A stretch of 33,166 nucleotides of DNA from Mycoplasmoidaceae bacterium (GTDB taxonomy: Bacteria > Bacillota_I > Bacilli_A > Mycoplasmatales > Mycoplasmoidaceae), in the NCBI GenBank assembly GCA_024427125.1, contig JAKSVN010000007.1, positions 1 to 33,166 on the forward strand. Reading direction: 5' to 3'. A program made the position numbers and the translations under genes. The notes below the pieces were generated by a model. That model did not search any database. It was not told the origin of the DNA and saw only the letters and a program-made list of their open reading frames with translations. The stretch's first letter is position 1; the number at the start of each line of letters is the position of its first letter. This document shows positions 8,723-17,576 of the stretch, one piece after another.

Positions 8723-8902
8723 TTATTTGTTTTCGATAGCTTGAACTGGACAAACTCCAGCACATGCACCGCATCCCACACATTTAGAGTGGTCAACACC
8801 GGCTTTGCCATCAGAACCGATAGCTACAGCACCTACTGGGCAAACGCCTGTGCAAGCACCACAGCCTAAACATTTTTCTTTATTTACGACAGCTTTTGAC
8901 AT
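8723..8902 (-). CDS. 2[4Fe-4S] ferredoxin
   Basis: A clostridial-type ferredoxin of 59 residues, a low-potential electron carrier. Two clusters are shown by CLGCGACTGVCP near residue 11 and CVGCGACAGVCP near residue 41, each with three Cys plus the Cys-Pro that ligates the other cluster. The two halves are internal duplicates. Start ATG 8902 follows an AAGGAG site at 8915-8920. It lies 71 bases downstream of hydA on the same strand and is the obvious electron partner of the hydrogenase; a pyruvate:ferredoxin oxidoreductase would be expected elsewhere to reduce it (inference). It can be transcribed from its own TATAAT or by readthrough from hydA. Confidence 0.95.
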   Translation of the reverse strand: MSKAVVNKEKCLGCGACTGVCPVGAVAIGSDGKAGVDHSKCVGCGACAGVCPVQAIENK

Positions 8903-8914
8903 AATAAGATTAAT

Positions 8915-8937
8915 CTCCTTAATACCTTTATATTATA
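8915..8937 (-). promoter_or_regulatory. Promoter and ribosome-binding site of the ferredoxin gene
   Basis: TATAAT at 8932-8937 and AAGGAG at 8915-8920, 12 bases before the ATG. It is one of the few first genes here with both a leader and a strong ribosome-binding site. Confidence 0.55.
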
Positions 8938-8973
8938 TATGTATTTCTATATAAATAAATAATTATTTATATA

Positions 8974-10719
8974 TTAAATAAACTCTCTTTTTTTGTAGCT
9001 TCTATGAAGTAATTCATGAGCTTTGTAAGAATTTGGTTTTTCCAAGAAATCCTTGTAAATTTTGATGATAGAAGGGTTCTTGTGGCTCTTTCTATACTCT
9101 TTATTAGCATCATTCTTATATAGAGCTTTAGAACGAAGTTTGATAACTTCTTCTTTGCTAATTTTGTCATAGTCAACATATGGCATTCCACCACCGTTAA
9201 CACAACCACCAGGACAACACATTATTTCAATGAAGTGGTATTGTTTCTTTCCGGATTTAACATCCTCAAGAACTTGTCTAGCGTTAGCTAAACCAGAAAC
9301 AACACAGACTTTAACTTCTTTACCTTTAAGGTTTAAAGTTGCTTCCTTAATACCCTTAGGTCCACGGACTTTCTTGTATTCAATTTCTTTTAGGTCTTCA
9401 CCAGTGACTACATCAGCAACAGTTCTTAATGCTGCTTCCATCACACCACCAGATGCACCAAAGATTACACCAGCACCTGTTGATTCTCCAATTAGATCAT
9501 CAAATTTACCATCATGTAGTTTAGGAAAGTTAATTCCCATAGCTCTAATCATTCTAGCTAATGATCTAACTGTTAATACTGCATCAGTGTCTCTCATGCC
9601 TTTTAATGCATCACATCCATATTGGATTTCAGATTTCTTTGCAGTACAAGGCATAATATGAACCGTGAAAATCTTTTTAGGATCAATACCCATCTTTTGT
9701 GCTCAGTAAGTTTTAGTTACTGCACCTTGCATTTGCATTGGTGATTTTGCAGTTGATAAGTTGTCAATGAATTCTGGATAGTATGCAGTACAGTAGTTAA
9801 TTCAACCTGGACTACAACTTGTTATCAATGGTAGTTTACCACCATTATTTAAACGATCAAGGAATTCATATCCTTCTTCCATGATTGTTAAATCTGCAGC
9901 AAAGTCCACGTCAAAGACGTATTTAAATCCTAGTCTCTTTAGGGCTGTGATTGTTTTTCCTTCAACATCTGTTCCAATTGGTAAACCAAACTCTTCACCT
10001 AGTGCTGCTCTAACTGATGGAGCAAAAGATGCAACTACTGTTAAATCTGGATCAGATAATTTTTCAAATACTTCATCATAACTTGTTCTTTCTGTTAATG
10101 CTCCGGTTGGACAAACCAATGTACATTGACCACAACCTACACAGGCTGTTTTATCCATCTTTTCATCAAAAGCACAACCAATGTATGTCTTAAAGCCTCT
10201 ATCATTAGCATGAATAATACCAACATCTTGTTGTTTAGCACAAACAGAAATACATTTCTTACATAAAATACATTTGCTTGGATCTCTAACAATACATGGA
10301 GATGTTGTGTCAGGTTCATGCGAATGTTTTTCACCATCATATGCATGATCATCAATCATATATGTTTCTGCATATTCTCTCAATTTACAGAAATGAGATT
10401 TTAGACAGTTAGAACAATCTTTTCTGTGGTTAGACATTAATAACTCAAGATTTTTTCTTCTAGCATCAAATGTTTTTTTAGTGTTTACACGTACTTCCAT
10501 GCCTTCGGCAATTGGATAAACACAAGCAGCAACTAATCCTCTTGCACCTTTAACTTCTACTAAGCACATTCTACATGCACCAATAGGGTTAAGATCTTTT
10601 AGATAACATAAAGTAGGAATGGTAATACCATTAGCTCTTGCAGCTTCAAGAATAGTTGAACCTTCTTCAGCTTGAATCTTAATGCCTTCAATTTGTAAAT
10701 TAATTAATTTCTTAGCCAT
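8974..10719 (-). CDS. hydA: [FeFe] hydrogenase catalytic subunit HydA
   Basis: Catalytic subunit that reduces protons to H2 or the reverse. The frame is 581 residues. From the N-terminus: a plant-type [2Fe-2S] domain (Cys38, 49, 52, 66), a His-ligated [4Fe-4S] cluster (His98, Cys102, 105, 111), two ferredoxin-type [4Fe-4S] clusters (Cys150-160 and Cys193-203), then the H-cluster domain with TSCSPGW (Cys302), MPCTAKKSE (Cys358) and EIMCCPGGCVNGGG (Cys502, 506), and the small-subunit-like tail. This full domain set is the type found in trimeric, NADH-linked enzymes. Start ATG 10719 follows AAGGAGG. It is third in hydC-hydB-hydA, nine bases after hydB. Maturases HydE, HydF and HydG are not in the window. 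Confidence 0.96.
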
Positions 10720-10728
10720 AGTCCCTCC

Positions 10729-12603
10729 TTACTTCTTACTAATTGCACCGAAACGACAGTTTCTAGCACAAGCTCCACACTTAATGCATTTTGATTGATC
10801 AATTTGGAATGTCTTTCCAATTTGACCACTAATAGCTTGAACTGGACAGTTTCTAGCACAACTTGAACATCCCTTACATTTAGCTGGATCAATAAAGTAT
10901 CCAGTTAAAGCTTTACATACACCAGCAGGACATTGTCCTTTAGTATGAGCAACGTATTCATCTCTAAAGTATCTTAAAGTTGAAAGAATTGGGTTTGGAG
11001 AAGATTGTCCTAAACCACAAGCTGAAGTTGCCTTAATGTGAGCTGATAAATCTTCAAGTCTAGCAATATCAACTTCACTAGCTTTACCTTCAGTAAACTT
11101 AGTTAATAATTCTAGTAATCTCTTGTTACCAATTCTACATGGTACACATTTACCACAAGATTCTTCAACACAGAATTCCATGTAGAATTTACAGATATCA
11201 ACCATACAGTTGTCTTCATCCATAACAATTAATCCACCAGATCCCATCATTGAACCAATTGCCATTAAGTTTTCATAGTCAATTGGTGTATCTAGTAATT
11301 TAGCTGGAATACATCCACCAGATGGACCACCAGTTTGTGCAGCTTTAAATTGTTTACCATTAGGTACACCACCACAAATATCAAAGACAATTTGTCTTAG
11401 TGCTGTTCCCATTGGAACTTCAATAAGTCCAGTATTTTTAATCTTGCCACCAACAGCAAACACTTTAGTTCCTTTAGATTTTTCTGTACCAATCTTCTTG
11501 AATCAATCTGCACCATTCAATATAATTCTTGTAACATTTGCATATGTTTCAACATTATTTAATAGCGTTGGTTTGCCAAACAAACCTTTAACTGCAGGGA
11601 ATGGAGGTCTTGGTCTTGGTTCACCTCTATTACCTTCAACTGAAGTCATTAAAGCAGTTTCTTCACCACAAACAAAAGCTCCAGAACCTAATCTTAAAGA
11701 TAGTTTGAAACTAAAGTTTGTGCCAAGAATGTTTTTGCCGAGCAAACCATATTTCTTAGCTTGAGCAATTGCTTTTTCTAATCTTTGAACTGCAATTGGG
11801 TATTCTGCTCTTACATAAATGAAACCTTCATCAGCTCCAATTGCATAAGCGGCAATAGTCATTGCTTCAATTACTGAGTGTGGATCTGCTTCAAGGATAG
11901 ATCTATCCATGAATGCACCTGGGTCTCCTTCATCAGCATTACAACAAACATATTTCTTTTTGTTTACTGATTTCTTAGTTAATGATCATTTTAGTCCAGT
12001 AGAGAATCCACCACCACCACGACCACGTAATTGAGAATCTGTAATTACCTTAATTACATCATCTTGACTCATTGATGTTAAAACTTTGTTTAGAGCAAAG
12101 TATCCATCACAAGCAATATATTCTTCAATGTTTTCAGGATCAATGATACCTGCATTCTTTAAAGCAATCTTAACTTGATTCTTATAGAAGTGTGTTTTAT
12201 TTAATGGAATAATATTCTTATTTTCATCCAATTGGTTTGGTCAAACAAGTTCTTTAACAACCTTGCCTTCCATTAGATGTTCTTCAATTATTCTTACAAC
12301 ATCTGTTGGTTTTACCTTACGGTAAAAGATACCTTCTGGATAAACAAGAACAACTGGTCCTTGTGAACACAGACCGTGACATCCTGTTGGACTTACTTCT
12401 ACTTTATCTTGTAGATTGTGAGCTTTAATACTTTTTTCAAAAGCATCAATAACTTCTTTTGCTTTATTACTTAAGCAACCCGTTGAAGCACAAACAAGAA
12501 TTTGTTGCTTACCAGATTGTTCAGCTTTAGATAATCCTAACTTACGATCATTAATTCTTTTAGCTAATTTATCTTTGATAGCTTGTAATTCTTTAATTGT
12601 CAT
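10729..12603 (-). CDS. hydB: Hydrogenase NADH-binding subunit HydB (NuoF-like)
   Basis: A 624-residue flavoprotein that exchanges electrons with NAD(H). Residues 30-115 form a thioredoxin-like [2Fe-2S] domain (Cys38, 43, 75, 79). The middle is NuoF-like, with [10 protein letters not shown] near 194 for FMN/NADH and CGEETALM near 312. The cluster motif [10 protein letters not shown] (Cys483, 486, 489) pairs with Cys529. The tail has two [4Fe-4S] sites (Cys576-586 and Cys606-616). This fusion matches HydB of electron-bifurcating hydrogenases rather than plain complex I NuoF. Three TGA codons are Trp. The GGAGGTGA ribosome-binding site lies in the last codons of hydC, and hydB starts two bases after that stop. 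Confidence 0.95.
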
Positions 12604-12605
12604 AA

Positions 12606-13085
12606 TTAAGCATCACCTCCTACTTTCTTATCATGTTTAAGAATCAAGTCAATTGTTTCTTGAACTTGATCAGGAAGAATAGTGTAAACCTTATCATTAA
12701 TCATAGTAACTGGTGCTAAACCACAGCAGCCTACACATCTAGCGGTTGCTAGAGTAAACATGCCATCCTCTGTTGTTTCGCCAAGCTTAATACCAAGGAT
12801 TTGCTCAAATTTTTCTAAAACTTTAGCAGATCCTTTAACATAACAAGCTGTTCCTAAGCAAACAGTAATTACATATTTACCTTTTTTAGTAAATGTAAAT
12901 TGTGTATAGAATGTGGCAATGGAATAAATTTCACTAGTTGTTGTGTCAAACTCATCAGCTATTAATCTCATTGCTTCACGAGATAAATAACCAAAGTTTG
13001 CTTGTGCTTCTTGTAAGCACATCAACTTAGTACCATTTTTGCTATGAATTTGTTTAATTTTCGTAGCAAATTCTTCAATAGTCAT
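12606..13085 (-). CDS. hydC: Hydrogenase subunit HydC (NuoE-like, [2Fe-2S])
   Basis: A 159-residue thioredoxin-like ferredoxin subunit homologous to the 24-kDa NuoE subunit of complex I. The four cluster ligands are visible: CLGTAC (Cys76, 81) and CVGCC (Cys117, 121). The N-terminal helical part has the family block ATFYTQF. It is first in hydC-hydB-hydA and with HydB would form the NADH-oxidising arm. Start ATG 13085 follows an AGGAG site six bases upstream. The promoter region carries a 32-base inverted repeat (13099-13130). No TGA codon interrupts the frame. Confidence 0.95.
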   Translation of the reverse strand: MTIEEFATKIKQIHSKNGTKLMCLQEAQANFGYLSREAMRLIADEFDTTTSEIYSIATFYTQFTFTKKGKYVITVCLGTACYVKGSAKVLEKFEQILGIKLGETTEDGMFTLATARCVGCCGLAPVTMINDKVYTILPDQVQETIDLILKHDKKVGGDA

Positions 13086-13098
13086 GAATTTCTCCTAT

Positions 13099-13130
13099 TA
13101 ATTATTAAAATATTGTAATTTTAATAATTA
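13099..13130. promoter_or_regulatory. Inverted repeat in the hyd operon promoter
   Basis: Perfect 13-base arms (taattattaaaat / attttaataatta) separated by attgta. It overlaps the minus-strand TATAAT at 13127-13132 and the expected transcription start. It could be an operator or a 5' hairpin in the mRNA. No T-tract follows, so it is not a terminator. The extreme AT content weakens the case. Confidence 0.45.
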
Positions 13131-13132
13131 TA
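13127..13132 (-). promoter_or_regulatory. -10 box of the hyd operon
   Basis: TATAAT on the minus strand, about 41 bases before the hydC ATG. This gives a leader of roughly 35 bases with an AGGAG site at its end. Confidence 0.5.
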
Positions 13133-13164
13133 TTAAATAACATATAAAAAATATACTATTTGTA

Positions 13165-13170
13165 TATAAT
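13165..13170 (+). promoter_or_regulatory. -10 box for def
   Basis: TATAAT overlaps an in-frame ATG at 13169, which therefore cannot be on the transcript. The next ATG at 13178 lies seven bases after the box and is taken as the start of a leaderless mRNA. Confidence 0.6.
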
Positions 13171-13177
13171 GTTATCA

Positions 13178-13753
13178 ATGTTTAAATTACAAGATCTTAA
13201 ACCTTCTTCTGATTGAATATTAGAAGATAGCAATGAGTTTTTAACTAAAAAGTGTAAGGATGCAACATTTCCTTTAAATAGTAAAGATTCATTATTGGTT
13301 AACCGAATGGTTAACTATATTGATGCTTGTTTTGAAAACAGGGATAGTGAGTTAGACATTAGAGCTGGAATTGCTATAGCTGCACCACAAGTTGGTTGTG
13401 ACAAAAAAATAATCTATATTCATTTTGTTGACGCTTATGACAAAGAACATAAATTATTGTTAGCGAATCCAGAAATTGTCGCTACTTCAGTAGCTTGCTG
13501 TTATTTGAAAGATGGTGAAGGTTGCTTATCAGTAAATAAAAACCATCCTGGGCATGTTAAAAGATTTAACAAAATCAGAGTTAAAGCTTTAGATATGTTA
13601 AATAACAACAAGTCTATTACAGTAAATGCTGAAGGATTACTTGCTATTTGTTTACAACATGAGATAGATCATCTATCTGGAATTCTTTTCTATCATAGAA
13701 TTGATAAAAAACACAAATATCTAGACGATGATAAATCTCTAATCGTATATTAG
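13178..13753 (+). CDS. def: Peptide deformylase
   Basis: Removes the formyl group from the initiator Met of new proteins. The frame is 191 residues with one TGA=Trp near residue 13. The three deformylase motifs are present: GIAIAAPQVG (residues 64-73, usually GxGxAAPQ), EGCLS (metal ligand Cys116) and QHEIDH (metal ligands His161 and His165, catalytic Glu162). The first Gly-x-Gly is Gly-x-Ala here, a mild change. The gene is the first of a two-gene unit with RNase J, eight bases apart, and is divergent from the hydrogenase operon. Confidence 0.93.
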
Positions 13754-13761
13754 GAGGCATT

Positions 13762-15456
13762 ATGCCAGACTTAAATAAAAAACCCACAACTGTATTTGCA
13801 TTAGGCGGAATAGAAGAAATTGGTAAGAATATGTATATCATCGAATATGATGATGAATTATTCATTATCGATTGCGGTAATAAATTTAGTGATGAAAATG
13901 AATTACCTGGTGTTACATCAGTAATTTGTCCTTTTGATTATTTGGTTGAAAACCAACACAAAATAAAAGGTTTAATTATTACACACGCTCACGAAGACCA
14001 CATTGGTGGTGTTCCATTCTTATTAAAAACAGTGAAGATTCCAGTTGTATATGGAAGTTTATTGGTTCAAAATATTTTAAAAAGAAAAATGAAAGAGCAT
14101 CCAGATGCTAAACTTGAAAAGTTTGTTGAACTTAAAGATGATTTAAAAATTGAATCTAAACACTTTAAGATTGACTTCTTTAGAGTTTGCCACTCTATCC
14201 CATTATGTTTTGGTGTGTGTTTGCAAACACCTAACGGAAATGTAGTAACTTGTGGTGACTTTAGATTTGACTTCTCAGACAAGATGGAACAAACTGATAT
14301 TCATAAGATTTCAGAAGTTGCTAAACGTGGTGTTGATTTATTACTTTGTGAAACAACAAATGCGGAAGCTCAAGGCTTTTCTACTTCTGAAAAATATGTT
14401 CTTGATGAAATTAGAAGACAAATTACTAAAGCTCCAGGTCGTGTATTTATTACAACCTTTGCAAGTAACTTAAGAAGAATTCAAAATGTTATTGAAATTG
14501 CTATTAATTTAAATAAACGTATTTGTATTATTGGTAAGACAATGGATGATAACATTAGAACATCTATCAATACTGGTCTATTAAAAACATTTAAAACAGA
14601 CTTTGTTGAACCATGTGATATTAAAAATACACCTGATAATGAATTAGTAATTGTCTTAACAGGTTCTCAAGGAGAACCAACTGCTGCGTTAAGTATGATG
14701 ACTGCTGGAAAATATCCACACGTAATTTTAAAACCAAGTGATACTATTCTATTTAGTTCAAATCCAATTCCTGGAAACTTTGCATCTGTAGAAGAATTAG
14801 TAAACAAACTATATAAATGTGGTGTTAAAGTTGTACAAAACTCACAAACATGTAAATTACATGCTTCGGGTCATGCTACTCAAACAGAGCTTGAACTAAT
14901 GATTAAATTAGTTGCTCCACACTATATCATTCCTATCCATGGTGAATACAAAATGTTATCAGCTATGGAACATAACGTTGAATTCTTAGGAATTGATAGA
15001 GAAAGATACATTCAAGTGTCTAATGGTCAAAAAGTTAAACTAATTAATCATGAATTAGTTGTAACAGATGAATTTGTTGATACTAAAGAAGTTTATGTTG
15101 ATGGCAAAAAGATTAATGAAGATAATTCAAAAGTTTTAGGTGCAAGAAGAATTCTTGGTACTGATGGTGTCTTCAATGCAACAATTGTTATTGATCGTAA
15201 AGCAAAAAAGATTATTGGTTTACCAGTTCTAATCACTAGAGGTTGCTTCTATGCAAATGCTAGTATGGGATTAATTAAAAAGATTTGCTATTCAATTAAA
15301 GAAAACATTGAAAAGGAAATGCAACAATCTCATCAACCAATCACTAATCAAACAATTAGAAAGATTGCTGAAAACACAATTACATTCTTTATTTGAAAAA
15401 ACAAAAACAAACGTCCTTTAGTTAAAGCTACAGTGTTTGATGAAAAAATAGGCTAA
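13762..15456 (+). CDS. rnjA: Ribonuclease J
   Basis: A metallo-beta-lactamase nuclease with endonuclease and 5'-3' exonuclease activity, central to mRNA turnover in Gram-positive bacteria and mollicutes. The frame is 564 residues, with one TGA=Trp near the end. The metal site is HAHEDHIGG (His75, His77, Asp79, His80), with CHSIP and VTCGDFRFD downstream supplying further ligands. LTGSQGEP and the beta-CASP block SGHATQTELELMIKLV ending in IPIHGEYKML complete the family pattern. Start ATG 13762 follows an AGGAGG sequence that begins inside the def stop codon, so translation is probably coupled. I cannot tell J1 from J2. Confidence 0.94.
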
Positions 15457-15468
15457 TGCCTATTTTTT
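15443..15468. terminator. Bidirectional terminator between RNase J and the toxin gene
   Basis: An 11-bp perfect stem (aaaaaataggc / gcctatttttt) whose 4-base loop contains the RNase J stop codon TAA (15454). The toxin stop codon on the other strand (15460-15462) lies in the opposite arm. Confidence 0.8.
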
Positions 15469-15738
15469 AAATAAATCACTATGTGTTCCACAACGATATA
15501 GATACAATATCAATTCATTATTGTAAACTTTGTATACTAACAATCAATCATTTTCTATGTGACATTCACGATAACCAAAATATCTACCAGCGAGAGCATG
15601 GTCTTTATATTTTGAATCAAGCTTATGCTCTAGTGCGAGTTCGTTAACAACATATTCAAATTTATTAAAATCGCATTTTCTTTTCTTTGCTAATTTTAGA
15701 TCCTTTTTAATTTGGCTAGACAATCTAATTTTTAACAA
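15460..15738 (-). CDS. YafQ/RelE-family toxin
   Basis: A predicted ribosome-dependent mRNA interferase of 92 residues. It matches the YafQ pattern throughout: SSQIKKDLKLAKKR at the start, a long helix, LAGRYFGYRECHIENDWLLVYKV, and the C-terminal THSDLF that holds the catalytic His and the conserved Phe of YafQ. One TGA is Trp. The start is TTG at 15736-15738, directly after the antitoxin TAA; the two genes share a frame and no ATG occurs anywhere in the toxin, so TTG is forced. All key residues seem intact. Confidence 0.85.
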
Positions 15739-16014
15739 TTAAATTACCCCTAACTCCACAAGAGCATCATGAATGTTGTTATATGTTTTGGTTTTTTTCT
15801 TACCTGACATCACTTTTCTTCCTTCATTAAAAGCTCTTATTGTTTTTTTATTTGGTTGTAATTTAATCTCGAAAGGCAGCCCTTGTTCTTGTATAGCTTG
15901 TTTTAAAAACAAGGAAACCGCAGTAGAAAAATCTAAACCCAGTTGAGCAAAAAGTTTAGCTGCCTCTTTTTTTAAATATGGATCTAGAGTTATATTTGTC
16001 CGTTGTTTTAACAT
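15739..16014 (-). CDS. DinJ/RelB-family antitoxin
   Basis: Ribbon-helix-helix antitoxin of 91 residues that would neutralise the YafQ-type toxin and repress the operon. The block TNITLDPYLKKEAAKLFAQLG is the DNA-binding RelB/DinJ signature, followed by LDFSTAVSLFLKQAI; the C-terminal part should wrap the toxin. Start ATG 16014 is chosen over 16038 because GAGG lies five bases before it and the family begins here. Three direct repeats at 16030-16060 overlap the promoter and are the likely operator. Confidence 0.85.
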   Translation of the reverse strand: MLKQRTNITLDPYLKKEAAKLFAQLGLDFSTAVSLFLKQAIQEQGLPFEIKLQPNKKTIRAFNEGRKVMSGKKKTKTYNNIHDALVELGVI

Positions 16015-16029
16015 ATGTACCTCATTTTT

Positions 16030-16060
16030 ATTATACACACATTATACACATTTTATACAA
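16030..16060. promoter_or_regulatory. Toxin-antitoxin promoter with three direct repeats
   Basis: attatacaca occurs at 16030 and 16041 and a variant (ttttatacaa) at 16051, spaced 10-11 bases, about one helical turn. Each repeat read on the minus strand includes a TATAAT or TATAAA -10-like box. Repeated sites one turn apart fit cooperative binding of a ribbon-helix-helix antitoxin (inference). Confidence 0.55.
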
Positions 16061-16064
16061 ATAA

Positions 16065-17534
16065 TTATATTTCACTTTCTCCAGCAGTTACAAACTTAGT
16101 TCCCATATTTGTTTTCATTGGTGGATATTTTCTTTCAAGAAAATATGATCCAACAAATAGTCCGACCATACAAACAATCAAAAACATTGTTACACCATTA
16201 ACAATTCAGTTGTCTGTTCTAAAGTATGGAGCTGTTGATGTTTCAGGAGTATTATGGAAGTCATATACATCACCTTTAATTAAATTATTAAATAATGATC
16301 CAAGGAATATTCCACCAGCCATAGATGTGTTGAATACACCTATTGGTGTAATTACCCTTCGATTAACATACATCTTATTTAACATAACACCAATTAGCAC
16401 AGGATAAATTAAACCATATCCTAATCCATTTAACATGTTAGATCAGAAGAACATATGAACATTAATAACTATTCCATTTGTTAATAGATAAATTAATCAA
16501 ATGAATGCTCCTAAACCAATTAAAATGATTTTGGTTTTATTTTCATGTTTGCTTAAAGCAAGACCTGCAATTATTGCTCCGGCTAATTGTCCTAAAGCAA
16601 AGATTAGAGATAAATATCCTTCAAAGAATTTAACTTCTTCAACAAAATAAGATGTTTGTGTCTCCGGATTCAATTTATCAAACATAGCAATGTAAATTAG
16701 TTGGGTTACAGAGCTAGGGCCTGCAGAAACTCATCTCATAAAAGCGAATATGGCACCAGCAACACAAACCAAAGCAATAACCTGCTTATTTTGTTTTGAT
16801 ACGACTGGTTCCTTGTAATTTAAATCTTTGAATAATGTTTGTCTTTCTTCTTTGAAGAAGTATGTGATGATAAATGATGCAATAATAAAGATAATTGCAA
16901 TTAGTCACAATCATTTTAAATAATCAAGATAAATAGTTGTTGGTGGTGTTCCAACTTCACCATGTTCTGGAACAAATGAACAAATTAATGCTTCAATAGC
17001 AGATGTTACGAATTCAGCAATTAATGGAGGCAATGCTAAAATAGACACTGTTACAAAGATTTTCTTTTTATGATGTTGCTCACTAAACATCAAGTTAAAC
17101 AAACCTATTGCTGATGCACCAATTCCAGTACCAATTGATTGAATAATATTAGTTGCTAAGTTTTGTCAAACAAACATTGGTCACAAAGTCACAAGTTGCA
17201 AAACAAGGGATATATAAATAACTTTTTTTCTAGATTGTAGCTTGTAGCTAAGAACATCGGTTAATGGTCTTCAGAACAAACCGGCAATAGCATAAATAGT
17301 TAATGGCAGTCATAGCATTGAACCGCCATCACCAATATTCATATGAATGTGCATTTGCCCTGTATATTCACGGCACATTAATGGTGCCATTCAATATAAA
17401 ATAAACAAAATGAAAAGCAAAACGTGGTTCTTACTACCAAGTTTTAATTTATGTATTAATAGTGCTGTACCACCTATCACAATAGATAATAAAACAGCAT
17501 CTAATACTGTGACAAGTATTTCTAGGTAAGTCAT
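16065..17534 (-). CDS. MFS transporter, paralogue 1
   Basis: A major-facilitator-type membrane carrier of 489 residues with about 12 hydrophobic segments and many TGA=Trp codons. Recognisable stretches are FWRPLTDVLSYKLQSRKK between early helices, resembling the cytoplasmic A-motif loop, and NIIQSIGTGIGASAIGLFNLMF, which is nearly the same in paralogue 2. The substrate cannot be read from sequence. The start ATG 17534 lies six bases after TATAAT (17541-17546). It is downstream of the glycosyltransferase on the same strand but separated by a terminator, so it is probably its own unit. Confidence 0.75.
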
Positions 17535-17540
17535 ATAAAA

Positions 17541-17546
17541 ATTATA
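17541..17546 (-). promoter_or_regulatory. -10 box for MFS paralogue 1
   Basis: Minus-strand TATAAT six bases before the ATG, immediately after the T-tract of the terminator at 17551-17576. A leaderless transcript is predicted. Confidence 0.6.
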
Positions 17547-17550
17547 AAAT

Positions 17551-17576
17551 AAAAACTATAGTAAACTATAGTTTTT
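17551..17576 (-). terminator. Terminator of the glycosyltransferase gene
   Basis: An 11-bp perfect stem (aaaaactatag / ctatagttttt) with a 4-base loop. It includes the glycosyltransferase stop codon (17566-17568). Confidence 0.75.

Noticed and set aside
9230..9661. Plus-strand open frame of 143 residues opposite hydA.
   Set aside because: It lies wholly within the H-cluster domain of hydA on the other strand and has no promoter, ribosome site or motif.
13169..13171. ATG at 13169 as the def start.
   Set aside because: It overlaps the TATAAT box; the ATG at 13178 has the spacing seen at other leaderless genes.
16030..16060. Three short repeats as the start of a CRISPR array.
   Set aside because: The units are only about 10 bases with no spacers and sit in the promoter of a toxin-antitoxin pair; no cas gene is present.
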